From positions 1 to 64,000 of the forward strand of contig BRYA01000534.1 in the NCBI GenBank assembly GCA_030267965.1: a stretch of DNA of 64,000 bases. Direction: 5' to 3'. Shown one piece after another: positions 1 to 11,618 of the stretch (the first letter of the stretch is position 1; the number at the start of each line of letters is the position of its first letter). The position numbers and the translations under genes were made by a program. This DNA comes from Triparma columacea (lineage: Eukaryota; Sar; Bolidophyceae; Parmales; Triparmaceae). The notes beneath the pieces are model-generated. The model did not search any database, was not told where the DNA came from, and saw only the letters and a list, made by a program, of their open reading frames with translations.

Positions 1-3000
1 ATAATTCATTGCCTCTTCTACATCCTTATCTTTAACCTCATTCAATATCTTGTCTAGATAGTCCCTATCTTCATAGTACTTCTCACAAAAATCTTCAAAG
101 AGTTCTATTTCTTCTCTCTCTTTAACCCTCAAAGTTCCTCTCTGGAAGTGCTTCTTAATGTATGACCATACAATTCTCTGTTTCTGGAACGGAGTAGATT
201 CTTTAGTATACTTCTTATATTCCCCTTGCATTCTCAACAAAAGCTTCTCAAACTCCAGATACACCCTGTCTGTTTTCTCATCTATTTCCTTCTCCTCATA
301 GTTGATCTTTCTCAGCTTTTCGTTCAAAGCAAGTATTATTTGACTGAGCAAGAATGGCAGGGACTTCACAAGATTATCTTTTGTCTCTTTGCCGTCGGCT
401 GCTTCAATGAGGGCTCCCAGGTCATCCCACTCTTTCTCAAGAGAGTGAACAGACCCCCCAATGATCTTCTTTGTGCTTCCCCTTGCATCTGCAGTTTCTC
501 TCTCAACGAAAACCATTCCATCACCGCCAGTAAGAGTGAACCTTCTTCCTGCATCCTTGAGGTCTGCAGTCCTCTGGATCTCTTCAGAGTAAGCATACGC
601 GAAGGCAACAGCAAAGAGGGTGTTTGTTGTTGTAAAGATCACTCCAATGATATTCATCAGCTTCAGGTTCATGTTAATGGCTCCAACAAAAGCCAACACT
701 GAACCTAGAGTCGCAGCTGTAGCACCAAGACACTCAGAGAGAAAGAAGAGATTGACTTCCCCGTACTTCTTCAGTAGTGAGCAGGGGAAGAAGAAGAGAG
801 GCCTGAGTTTCACAAGGGTAATGAGGAAACACAAGTTGATGGCAATGTATGCAGAACACTGCAAAAGAGGATCTTTTAAAAAAGACCCACTAGCAATCAG
901 GAGCCCCCTTCTCATCAGGTGCACAGCCTCAAACCAAGGGGTTTCAGCATTGTACCACTTGAAGAGCGATGAGATGGGTGCATTAGCATCCAGTGCATTC
1001 ATCTTCTGAAGCTGGCTGATTCTCAAGTAAATCCAAACAGGCAACCCAACTCCAACAAATGCAGAGATCAAAGCTCCATGCAGTCTCATGATCAACAAAG
1101 TTGTTGAATCACATGAAATACGTGGGTCTGCCACCAGAACTGATTGTCCCTCTTCACTTTCAGCACAATCTAGTATTTCAGAGCAAATCTTAAGAACTGG
1201 AGAATACCACAGAGTAACTAGGAAAGAAAGGGTGGTAAAAAGCTTGATCTTGTTTGGCGAATTCTTTGGTTGGAGTCTTGCAGCCAAAGTTAGTGCCCCA
1301 AACACAAAGAGAGGAACGTAAATGTAGGTGTAGAAGGTTGAGTCAAATCCCCAGCTTGTACCACTGGCAGAGGCAAGACACTGGGAATCAGCAATTGGCA
1401 TCTGAAAGGGTAGTGTGAGGATGACAAAGTTCGGCCAAGAAATATCTATCATGGTTGTTAGTTCTGCAATCTGGAAGAAGGTAGACAGCACTTTGACACG
1501 AAGCATTTTAGTTCGTGACATGGAGATGTGCTTGACATATAAGCCAAGAGTGAGGAGTGAGATGAGACAGAAGCCTAGAACCAAGAAACTGAAGAAGTTG
1601 TTACACTCCTTGCAATCTCCATTGTCCTTGTATTCTCCTTCTTTGCAAGCTGTGCCGTGCAAACAGTTGATGCGGCTCTCAGAAAGTAATCCATCGGGGC
1701 ATTCTGTGCAAGAAGTGGCTCCCTCTGCAACCTGAGGGGCACTAGTCTCTTTACAAGGAATGCAGAAGGTTTGGTCTGTAGCCCCTCCTATACCTGAATA
1801 AGTTCTCAGGGGACAAGTATTGCAGCTACTCTCACTTACTTCACCTCGGTTGTAGTTGAACCTCCCTGCTGTACAGTTTGTACAGCTTGCTGCACCTGCC
1901 ATTTGGTTGAAAGTGCCTCTTGGGCAGATGACGCAAGGTTCTCTGAATTGGTCTCCACCTAAGAATATTCTCGTTGCACCTGCTTCTTTGCTGAACTTAC
2001 CCGGCTGGCAAGCTTGGCAAGCAGCACTACTATTGGCTGCCTCCAAGGTGCCAAACTTTCCGGCATCACAAGCTTTGCACACAGTGTTATTTGTTGCTCC
2101 CATTCTAGTGCTGAATCTCCCAGCAACACACGCTTGGCATTTTATTGCTCCATTTGTGGAGACATATTTCCCTGCTTCACAAGGTAGACAAGCATTTTCA
2201 CTTGTTGCTCCAGCAGAGGAGCTAGTCTTTCCAGCCAAGCATGGCTTGCAATAGGCTGCACTTATTGCTGCAATGTTTGAGCTGTATTTTCCAGCACCAC
2301 ACTTTGAACAAGAAGCAGAAGCGACATTTGAGTAGGTTCCGGCCTCACAGTCTGTGCAGGCATCTTGGTGTGTTGCTCCTGGATTAGGGTTGAACTTCCC
2401 AGAGGCGCAAGACTTGCACTCTGTGGAACCGTGACTCTCCGAGTACTTGCCTGCTCCACAATCAAAACAGGTCTCCTCACTCACGGCTGCAATCCGAGAA
2501 CTGTACTTTCCTGGGTTGCAAGTATTGCATGAAGTGGCACTTAGAGATTCAGAGTACTTTCCAGCAGGGCAATCATCGCAGGCTGTTGCTCCTTCCGATG
2601 AGATGAACTTTCCCCTCTCACAGGAAGTGCAAGTCTTTTCTCCTTCAGAACTGTAACTACCTTGGGGACACACCTCGCAGGAGGAGCTTGAGTCTCCAAG
2701 TGTTGGGTTGTGGGAACCAGCTTCACAGAGGAAGAAGCAACTGTAGGAGATAGGGAACCCTCCAATAGTTGTTCCTGAACTGTCCAAGGGAGATCCTACC
2801 ACTGGTACATTGGAAGAGTAGGGAGAAGGGCAGGTGTTGTGGATGGTGATGGTTCCACTACGCCTGTTAATATCATGACCATTTCCTGAGTCTGCAAAGT
2901 TTCCATTGAAGCTTGTTCCGTAGATATTGACAGTAGTTCCACTACTAGAAACATAAATAGCTCCACCTCCCCATTCACTATCTGTAGCTCTATTGTTGGA

Positions 3001-6000
3001 GAAGATACAGAGCTCCAAGTCAACTGTGGCACCACTCCCAATTTGAACCCCTCCACCAAAAGAAGCATACCCCTTGTCAAAGGTGAGAGCTCGGAGAATA
3101 AGTGTTCCACTCCCAGTTCCAGACGCTATCATCCCTTTTCTTTCGTTCTCTCCATCCAACACACAGCTTGCGTTGTCCTCCACACACTTGACCTCTCCAT
3201 TCAAGCCTTCTGTGTACAGCATGCTATGACTAGCTGCACAAGTCCCCTCTGAGCATTTATACGACCCAACAGCTAGAATCACAGTGTCGCCATTCACTAT
3301 GATGGAGCTGCCAGTGTTATAACCGCTCCAGCCTGCATAATTACTAACCATGCTGAATAGCCCGCTCATATCCACCACATTACGTGTTGTGAGCTGACAA
3401 TTAGTACCGAAAAACCCAGTGTTGCAAGAAGAGCAGGTGCAAGATCCTGTAGTGCCGCCAATATCCCCCCCATTGATGCAGTAGAAGTTACCATTAGACC
3501 CAGCATCAGTAGAGGTTGATGTGGCTTGACAAGGATCAGGAGAACAATCATCAGGAGGTGATCCACTATAGCCTGTTGCACAGATAGCACAGTTTGGGCC
3601 ACCTAAGCCAGTGTTGCAGGAAGTGCAGGTGCAAGATGAGCCATACCCACTCCACCAACCTCCAACATTTCCCCCATTAATGCAGTAGAAGTTTCCATTC
3701 GATCCATCATCAGATGGTGAGGTGGTGGCAACACAGAATTCAAAACAATCTGTGAAGGAGTATTTATCGCCCCCTACGGTGCCATAAGTGTCCAAAGCGG
3801 ACCCTTTGAAAAGGAGAAAGATGGGAATAGGAATTGGTGCAGCGGTAACGTAAAGTGAGTTGTGGGGTTAGGAATGGTTCTACAGACTACACAATCCTCA
3901 TTCTCGTCTTACCTTGGATTGGAGTGTTGGAGGAGTAGGGAGAAGGGCACGTATTGTGGATGGTGATGGTTCCACCAACCCTGTAAATATCATCACCATT
4001 TCCTGAGTCTGCTGTGTTTCCATGGAAGCTTGTTCCGTAGACATTAACAGTAGTTCCAATAGTATAAACATCAATTGCTCCACCTCCATAATAACTGGCT
4101 GTAGCTCTATTGTTGGAGAAGACTAAGAGCTCCAAGTCCAGTATGGCACCACTGGAAATGTAAACCCCTGCACCAGAAAAAGCATACCCCTTGTCGAAGG
4201 TGAGAGCTCGGAGAATAAGTGTTCCACTCCCAGTTCCAGACACATACATCCCTCTTCTTGCATTCTCTCCATCCAACACACAGCTTGCGTTGTCATCCAC
4301 ACACTTGACCTCTCCATTCAAGTCTTCTGTGTACAGCATGCTAAAACTATCTGCACAAGTCCCCTCTGAGCATTTATATGACCCATCAGCTAGAATCGCA
4401 GTGTCACCGTTCGCCATCTTGGAGTTGCCAGAGCTGCTAACTGTGTTATAGAGTGTGTCCATTATATCCACACTAACCCCGCTCACTCCTGCTATGAGCA
4501 AGAAAAGGAAGAAAGCTAGGTTAAATCCCCTAATTTTTGCTATCCCTTTGAGAGGAGAGCCCACTTTTGGAGTTCTCATTCTGCTCCTCTGTTCTCCTCT
4601 TCTTCCCCACCTATCCTGCACCTTGCCATGCCTTCTTTTGCTCTTCCCTTTCAATTCTCCCTCCGCCTTGAAGACCTTCGCCGCAATCAGGAACAAAATC
4701 GCAGCGAAAAGGGTGTTCAGAGTGAGGCAGAGGCAAATCGTCTTCACCCCCAAATTCCCCAAACCATTGCTTGAATCGACCGCGCAGTTTGAATCGACAT
4801 TGAATACCGTGTCCTTTGCCCCTGAGTGAAGATATACCAAGCAACGCAGCAAAGTCTCGCTCCTCTGGCAGCATGTTCCCAAAATGGAGGTCGGAGAGGT
4901 GATTTTTCCCCATTTCAACAGACTGTTCTTGTCTGCCTTGTCACTATTTGTCTCCAACTTGTCCTTTTCGACTCCCCTGAAACTAGTTCTGGCGCTCACA
5001 TCGAAGGCACAGTTAGAACCGTAAATATGTGCCTCACCAGAGGAGCTGCTCCTTCCCAACAAGACTGGCGTCTCATCCTCTTTACCACATACGGAGCCTG
5101 GGCTGGTCAGGAGGGAGAGCGAGGCGACTACAATTGGGGCGTTAGAATCTAGTTTCTTTGCATCGATGTGCGGAACTTCCCTTTTCCCTCTCCCACCGCC
5201 CTATCTCTTACCTTCTGACTCTCCTTCGCAACGCCTGTCATGCTCGTGTGTTGACTCGCTTCCCAGAAGCTCATATCTCCCCTCCTTGTTAACGCCAAGG
5301 GGCTTAAGGCTGACACTTGTCGTCGATTGGGCCGTAGAAGCCTTGACAGTCCAACAACTTTGTCGGTCGGACGGCATTTTCCCCTGCCCTAAGCTTAACT
5401 CGTCTTTGTAAAGTAATCTCTCCATGTCAGAAAGCCCTTCCTCTTCGTCGTCTTGGAGGTACGTTGAGGTATATTGGGAAGAGTACATTGGCAGCACCGT
5501 TCTCGAAGGGGCAATCGCAGAACTTCCAAGTGAGGCGTTCGCGTTCATCCCCTCGCGTCCGGTTGCTCGTGTACCCCTCGTTCCCAACGCCTGAGCGGAA
5601 GCGCCAAGAAGGCACAGGACAATGAATAGCCTCGACAGGGTCGCCAAGCCGCTAGAAAAGCGTGAAATCCTAAGTCCGCGGGTATCTCCAATGGCAACTC
5701 TGTTTCGGGCGCCCTTCGAAGAGCTCCCATCCTGGATAGTAAACGCCTCCAGCCCGTACGTACCCTCGCTGACTTCATCGGGGCCAGTTATGGCGCTTTG
5801 GTGGCTAGGAGGAAATTGAAGAACGTCGGTCTTGACTCTAAAGTCAAGATAATATTCCTCGCGCACTTTGCAGAGGCAAGTGTTGACAGGAGTGGTCTCG
5901 TCATCTACGGTGGGGGGGGGAGCTGCTTTAGGGGGAGGGAGTGCTGAGAGGGGGGGGAGGGCGTTCGAAGGCGGGTGAGGAGATGAACATGGACGAGGAC

Positions 6001-7432
6001 CTTGACGACAAATGTGAAGGCACAATCCCCTCCTCCTCTGTCCCCTCTCCTCACCTTCCTCCTCGGGCCCCTCGCCTACGATGAACTCCGCCTTGTCCAC
6101 ATCAGTGTCGTCGACGCCAGTCTGCTGCATGTCGGAGCTTCCATCCTCTCCTGACCCTCGTCGGTGTGCTCTACGGGGGGGTCGACCGAGAATGGCTTGG
6201 CGAGGAGGAGCTGAGGCATCATTATTGACCTTGCAATTTCCCACCTCGTTGGCGGTAACGGGTGCAAAGTCGGCGCCTGTCGTCGAGGGGGGCTTTACGA
6301 CCTCAAAAGTCAGGCCAATCTCTCCCTTCGACAGACCCCCGGACAGCTTATCCATACGCTCGTCGTTCGGGTTCGTCTGCTCGCCTCCCAAGAGCTCCTC
6401 CCTCCCTTCCTTGTTGAGATCAAGGTGGACAGACTCGGCGTTTGTCATCGAGGGGGGCGTAATGGCCTCGAAAGTCAGGCTAACCTCTCCCTTCGACAGA
6501 CCCCCGGACAGCTTATCCATACGCCCGTCGTTGGGGTTCGTCTGCTCGCCTCCCAAGAGCTCCTCCCTCCCTTCCTTGTTGAGATCAAGGTGGACAGACT
6601 CGGCGTTTGTCATCGAGGGGGGCGTAATAGCCTCAACAGTCAGGCCAATCTCTCCCTTTGACAGACCCCCGGACAGCTTCTCCATACGCCCGTCGTTGGG
6701 GTTCATCTGCTCGCCTCCCAAGAGCTCCTCCCTCCTTTCCTTGTTGACGTCAAGGTGGGCGGACTGCTCGGCGCTTGTCTTCGAGGGGACCGTAATAGCC
6801 TCGAAAGTCAGGTCAATCTCTCCCTTCGACAGACCACTGGACAGCTTATCCATAGGCCCGTCTTTGGGGTTCGTCTGCTTGCCTCCCAAGAGCTCCTCTC
6901 TCCCTTCCTTGTTGACGTCAAGGGGGGGCGAATCTCCCTTGGGCTCACGCTTGCTTTCCTCGTTGACGTCAGGCTGATTGGAACGGGCGCCTGTCGTCGA
7001 CGGGGGCGTAATGGCCTCTACAGGCAGGCGACACTTCCCACTTGAAGACTGTCTTTTCTTCAACTCTATGCAACGTCCGCCGTCGCCATGTACTCTATCC
7101 GGATCGAGAAGCTCGATCATCCCGAATCCGTAGAGGCTCGCTGGAGTATATTGGGATGAGCACATCGATAGCTCCTCAGGAGCCTCGATGACCGTGTTTG
7201 ACGCCTCGATGGAATCTCCATTACGTCCGTACCCAGCAGTCTCGTCGAGACAAATTCGATGACAAGGCACCATCGGGGGGTTCCCATCTCGGTTGACGTG
7301 GCCTTCAAAGCCGTCCCGACGAGCTTCGAGGTCTTCGACAGAAGCAACTGCTGTTGGATGTCCTCGGGCTTGCTTGGCATGTGGTTCTGGAAGAGAACGA
7401 TTACGAGACGCGACGTCCGAGGCCATGTTCAT
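1..7432 (-). CDS. Giant cysteine-rich multipass surface protein, 3' end outside window
   Basis: Three exons join in phase: 7432-5212, 5127-3913 and 3803 to beyond position 1, giving at least 2413 codons. The start is the ATG at 7432. The first about 740 residues are low complexity with four tandem 55-56 residue repeats and a hydrophobic segment near residue 600. Exon 2 adds two hydrophobic segments and a Gly/Asn-rich right-handed beta-helix-like module. Exon 3 carries EGF-like CxC motifs, a second near-identical beta-helix copy, about ten GCC2/GCC3-type repeats (C-x2-C with GKYS/GKFS), about eight membrane helices and a charged cytoplasmic tail. Such ephrin-receptor-like Cys-rich multipass proteins are common in protists; function is unknown, and a receptor or adhesion role is inference. 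The junction SNTPIQ|GSALD parallels SNVPV|VGSPLD in the second copy, which supports that splice. The low-complexity first exon could instead belong to a separate gene. Confidence 0.65.
2830..4390 (-). repeat. Tandem duplication of a beta-helix coding module
   Basis: The stretches at about 3914-4390 and 2830-3310 are close copies. Both encode a signature running from SYKCSEGTCA through GTGSGTLILRALTFDKGYA to a TITIHNTCPSPYSSN end. High nucleotide identity implies recent duplication or gene conversion. An EGF-like segment and an intron lie between the copies. Confidence 0.8.
6276..7035 (-). repeat. Tandem 165-168 bp coding repeat
   Basis: Four adjacent copies with periods of 165, 165 and 168 bp are anchored by the recurring CTTCGACAGA at 6326, 6491, 6656 (one mismatch) and 6824. 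A degenerate fifth copy lies near 7010. All periods are multiples of three, so copy number can change without breaking the frame of the giant surface protein. The encoded unit is rich in Glu, Lys, Gly and Asn and looks disordered. Confidence 0.85.
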
Positions 7433-8085
7433 CGTCGTACTGCGTGTTATTCTCTTGATGCCTTCTTGTTACTGTAATGTCCTAGCCCAGAAGCATAGAG
7501 AGGGGAGGGAGAGGCGAAGGGGAAGGGTGGGGGTCAGCATTCGCTAATTCTCTTCGTATTTGCATTGTTAAGGCAGAGTAGTTCCTTTCCCCGTCGATGG
7601 TAGGTAGTCGGCATCGAAAAATGCACCCCAAAGGTCCTAACATCCAACTATGATAGCCATATCCTTCGGGGCCTTCTATCCTTCTCTCCTTGCTCGTCAC
7701 AGTCGCCATGTGCACCCCCTTTGGGCTATCTACGGGTATTACTAATCCTCGATCTAACCGATCGATCGATGCGTACCTTCGTTGTTATGTTCAAGTGTTC
7801 TTTTTTTCGGCGAATTACTTTGTCAAAATTAGCCATAGCCCTGTATAATCTTTACAGGGGAGGCGTTCTTCTTTTTCGTGAGTCCTTGGTAAAGGTCCGG
7901 CCTTAATGTTGTCTCACGGTTCCATGTCCAGCGAATTGTCCGCCTATACGCCACAAATTCCAAACTCCTCGCTTCTTGTCCGTGTTGAGAATATCGCCTT
8001 TTAGTGTGACCTGACGTCGCAAAATTCCCGTTTCTCGTCTACTTTTCTCACCTACTTCGCAGTGTTATCCAATTTTGCAGTGAAT
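7433..8085. other. Intergenic, divergent promoter region
   Basis: Lies between the giant surface protein (-) and the C-type lectin receptor (+), which diverge. I see no coding signal, RNA gene or clear repeat here. It should hold both promoters. Confidence 0.5.
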
Positions 8086-9809
8086 ATGTTCGTTGTCGCT
8101 CTATCATGTCTTCTCATGGCCTTATCTGCCAACGGAGAAGATGAACCCAGCAAGGTTGTTGGTGAAATGACATACACATACCACAAGCAGCCTTTGTCGT
8201 GGAAGGCGGCTGACGGGGTGTGTAAGCAAGGTGGAGGAACCCTCATTACTGTCACCTCGACTTTAGTCGAGGACACAATGATGGAGCTCAACGGGGCGAA
8301 GTGTCTGCTCTCTTGGGTAGGGTACACTGACATGGTCAAGGAGGGTACTTGGCAGTGGTCGAGCGGAGAAACGTCGTCCTTTTCCCACTGGATGGAGGGA
8401 GAGCCCAACGATTTTGAATTCGATTTTGAAGGACGGCAAGATGAACCTCTCTGCATGATGGGTTATACGGAGGACATGGACACGATCGACGACTGGGCCG
8501 GCACTGGAGAAGATTGTGCCATGGTTGGATGGTCCTGCCTCTGGACAAATACCGACAACGGGGCGACCTTGGAGTGGTCGGATTTAAATTGTGGCGTCCC
8601 TCTTCCCTTCTTTTGCGAATACCACAATAACAGGCTCCTGCGGGAGGAGGAGGAGAATGAGGAGGACACGAGTGTTAGAGGACTTGAGGTCTGCCCGGAT
8701 ACCTCTTGGAGCGCGTTTGGTGGGAGATGCTTCAAGTCGATTGAAAAATCGATGAACGTTGCTGAATGCCTCGAAACATGTGCATGCAAAGGAGCGACCC
8801 TGGCCTGCCCGACGAATGCCGAAGAAAACGCTTTCATTCTCAATCACGTGAAGAAAACGCCGGCCTCTTTAGGTTGGCTGGGTTTGAGTGACTACTTCGA
8901 AGAGGCGACGTGGCAGTGCATCGGTGAGGGACAACCTGACGAGACCTCTTTCGAGAACTGGGACAATCCAGGCGAAAACCATCGTTACAATTCCGACAAC
9001 AAGTACCAGAACTGCGCCGTCATGAGAGAGGAGGGCAAATGGACGTCGGAACCGTGCGATTGGTTCGATGGAGACTCCGATCCTGAGTGTCTCTGTGAGA
9101 TTGGGGCTACGAAGACAGTTTTCACAGGCCTCATCTCGAAGATCTTAAGGGAATCATGGGAGGAGGAGTGGGAGGAATGGTATGACGAGAAGGTGAGATG
9201 AGACGAGACGAGATGAGATGAGATGAGACGATAATCAAATTGACCAACTCCTTTCCCACACCCGCGCAGGACGAATGGATCGAAGACGATTGGGATTGCG
9301 ATGAGGAGGAGGACGACGAGGAGTACAAGGACTGTATTCGCTGGAAGCGTCGAGGTCGCAAACATGACGATGATGATGACGACGCGGCTGAGGCTTTTAT
9401 TATTGGATTCTTTGTTCTGCTTGTCACCATCGTCGTTTGTATCGGGCTCCTCTGCCATAAACGCATGGGCCATGCAGCAAAGGTTCAGATCCACAGAACC
9501 GCAGCAAATGTTCAGGTCTCCCAAAATTCACAGCGACAGGCGCCGATCCACGGCGGCTTTGAAATGACGACTTTCAGTAGCCAGCCTTCTGGTCAACAAA
9601 CAATCCTTGGTGGGGGTGGGGGGGTGCATAGACCGAGCATTACGCAAGCGGCGGGCATGGGTCAAGCAACCATGCCATCGTCCACTGGCCCGTCGGTGGC
9701 TGCCGCTCCTAGGGCTTTCGTTGGCGCTGGTGGGGCCGAGGGGGCTGCAAGCTTGTATACTCCGCTTCGTGACGACGTCCCTTATGCGAAGGCTGAATAT
9801 CACTCTTGA
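8086..9809 (+). CDS. Type I membrane protein with two C-type lectin-like domains
   Basis: Exons 8086-9192 and 9270-9809 join in phase to give 548 residues. The start is the ATG at 8086, which begins a clean signal peptide (MFVVALSCLLMALSANG). Two C-type lectin-like domains follow, at about residues 25-190 and 205-355. The first has WSSGE and a closing WSDLNC...FFCEY pattern, the second WLGLSD, ENW and CLCE. Acidic linkers lead to one transmembrane helix (AFIIGFFVLLVTIVVCIGLL) and a cytoplasmic tail of about 120 Gly/Ala/Gln-rich residues. The first domain has an EPND motif resembling EPN, linked to mannose-type Ca2+-dependent sugar binding in animal lectins, so glycan binding is plausible. Ligand and partners are unknown. 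Confidence 0.85.
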
Positions 9810-9960
9810 ACGAGGTGAACGGAGATGGAGATGAGGAGAGTGGAAGGTTTGGGGGAGGGGGTTGGGGGTTGGGGCAAACTAACAAATAGTTCTGCATAGG
9901 GTATGATATGGACAAAGTTCTGTTGATTTTTTAGCACAACAGAGAAGCAAGTTACTTCTC

Positions 9961-11418
9961 CTACTCCTCTCCCCCTCCTTCCCCCGAAAGTTCTTCCCTC
10001 CTTTTCCAGTTCCATTCCTTCATGATCCCCCTACCCATAACCTTTCTCTTAAGTTCATCGACCCTTTTCCCTTCCCCCTCCCCCCACCACATGACCCTCG
10101 GTCTCCCCCCGTCTTTCTTCCTCCTCCCCGTAATTCCGTCAATCTCCTCCTTAATTCCCCCCCCCGTCCCTCCCTCCCCTCTCCACCAAACCCATACCCC
10201 CCCCCCAAACTCCGCCCCCCCCTCCCCCACCCACCCTTCATCCATCCTAACCCCCGTCCCCATAACCTTAGGGTGGTTAATCTCAACCTTCCCTTCCTCC
10301 CCCCTCCCTCCTCCCTTCCCCCTTTTCCTTCCCCCGACCTCACCCCTACAGCAAACCGCTCTCCTAACCCATACCCCCCCGTATTTCCTCCCCACAATCA
10401 ACCCCTTCATAAAAACCCTACCCCCAACCATGCCCGCAAGCCTTGTACCTTGCATACCAACCATGTTCCAAAGTAGGATCTTGTCGCTACAAGAGTGACT
10501 CCTGAATTTCCGGCTCTTGTTTAAACGTTTTGCGTAATCCATCCCTTTAGGAGGTTCCACGTATTCGTCTTTAATAAGATCCTCAGTTCCCTCCTTCTTC
10601 TTCGACGACGATATTACCTTACATAGTAGTCCAAACTGTCCCTTAGATAACGCTTGTCCGTTAATCCTTTCGTGTTTAACCTTACCACAACCGTCAACCC
10701 ATGGTAGTACTGTTAAACCAGACGAGCGGGGGAGGTGGGTTTGGTAGTTTGAGAGGTTTACGGAGTCGGATGATCCCTTGGCCCAACGACGGACTGTTGA
10801 ATCTCCGCAGGGGGTAGAGGAGGTGTAGAGGTGGAAATGGTATAGGGGGGAGAGGGTGGGGAGGGATTGGGAGGGAGTGGGGGGGGACTTTGAGGATGGG
10901 GGAGAAGCTGCTGTTGATGATGACGCTGTTGGAGATGGTGTAGAAGGTGATGTTGATGGGCGACATCCCTCCTTTGTTTGTTCCTCCCCTCCTTCCTCTC
11001 CCTCCTTAGCGACAACTAGCAAGTCGTCAAAGAAGCTGTCTTCGTCTAACTCTCTCTCTCCCCTCAATCTCCCCCATAGCCACCTCCTGAATCCCTTAAT
11101 TGCTAAGACTTCTGCGTGCATATCTCTCAGCCCTTCTGTGTGCATATCTCTCAGCTGTCCTTCCTTCTCCTCCTCTTCCTTCTCCTCCTCCTTCTCCTCC
11201 TGTTCAACTCTGTATTTAGTCCCAACACCTAATCCTACGCATTTCATAATTCCATCCTTCCATACAACGACTCCAGCAACAACAGTTTGTCCATTCAGTT
11301 GTGCATTCTGCTGTCCATTCTCCACAATTGTGCGATATAAAGATAGGACGCATTCAGCTACATCATCAGCAAATTTACACGTACTTGGCTGACGTGGTGG
11401 CTCTGATAGTCTGCTCAT
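9961..11418 (-). CDS. ADAT1: ADAT1-like tRNA adenosine deaminase
   Basis: A single-exon protein of 485 residues, starting at ATG 11418 (MSRLSEPP). The A_deamin (ADAR/ADAT1) domain is recognised by its zinc site: His-Ala-Glu in DMHAEVLAIKGF, Cys in SSTPCGDST and Cys in HSCSDKILLWN. The HAE glutamate is the proton shuttle. Family members deaminate adenosine to inosine; ADAT1 does so at A37 of tRNA-Ala. No double-stranded-RNA-binding domain is seen, which favours ADAT1 over ADAR. A Glu/Lys-rich insert and a Ser/Pro-rich insert lengthen the usual core. The C-terminal part is very Gly-rich, from poly-G tracts. Open frame continues upstream of the ATG through a hydrophobic stretch, but only with a TTG start, so I did not use it. 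Confidence 0.85.
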   Translation of the reverse strand: MSRLSEPPRQPSTCKFADDVAECVLSLYRTIVENGQQNAQLNGQTVVAGVVVWKDGIMKCVGLGVGTKYRVEQEEKEEEKEEEEKEGQLRDMHTEGLRDMHAEVLAIKGFRRWLWGRLRGERELDEDSFFDDLLVVAKEGEEGGEEQTKEGCRPSTSPSTPSPTASSSTAASPPSSKSPPTPSQSLPTLSPLYHFHLYTSSTPCGDSTVRRWAKGSSDSVNLSNYQTHLPRSSGLTVLPWVDGCGKVKHERINGQALSKGQFGLLCKVISSSKKKEGTEDLIKDEYVEPPKGMDYAKRLNKSRKFRSHSCSDKILLWNMVGMQGTRLAGMVGGRVFMKGLIVGRKYGGVWVRRAVCCRGEVGGRKRGKGGGRGEEGKVEINHPKVMGTGVRMDEGWVGEGGAEFGGGVWVWWRGEGGTGGGIKEEIDGITGRRKKDGGRPRVMWWGEGEGKRVDELKRKVMGRGIMKEWNWKRREELSGEGGGEE

Positions 11419-11618
11419 GCCATGTGATAGATGTACGCTCTTGGAGAACAGAAGGAGAGGAGAGATGAGAAAAGTGAGAAAAAGTACAAGACTGAAAAAG
11501 AACAAAAATCACAAAGTCCATACTTACATACAATCATATACACATATCTCTTGAGTGTTATCCCAATCTCAGTCCATACATCCAACACATTACCCCCATA
11601 TTCCCCCAGAACAAAAAA
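11419..11618. promoter_or_regulatory. Compact divergent promoter, ADAT1-like / Na+/H+ exchanger
   Basis: Only 200 bp separate the two divergent start codons, so both promoters must fit here or overlap the neighbouring coding starts. The stretch is A-rich on the + strand. No specific element can be named. Confidence 0.4.

Noticed and set aside
6081..6977. Long + strand open frame of 298 codons
   Set aside because: It is the antisense shadow of the tandem coding repeat in the giant surface protein; the repeat keeps the opposite strand open.
11419..11505. Hydrophobic N-terminal extension of the ADAT1-like protein
   Set aside because: It would need a TTG start; the ATG at 11418 gives a normal deaminase N-terminus.
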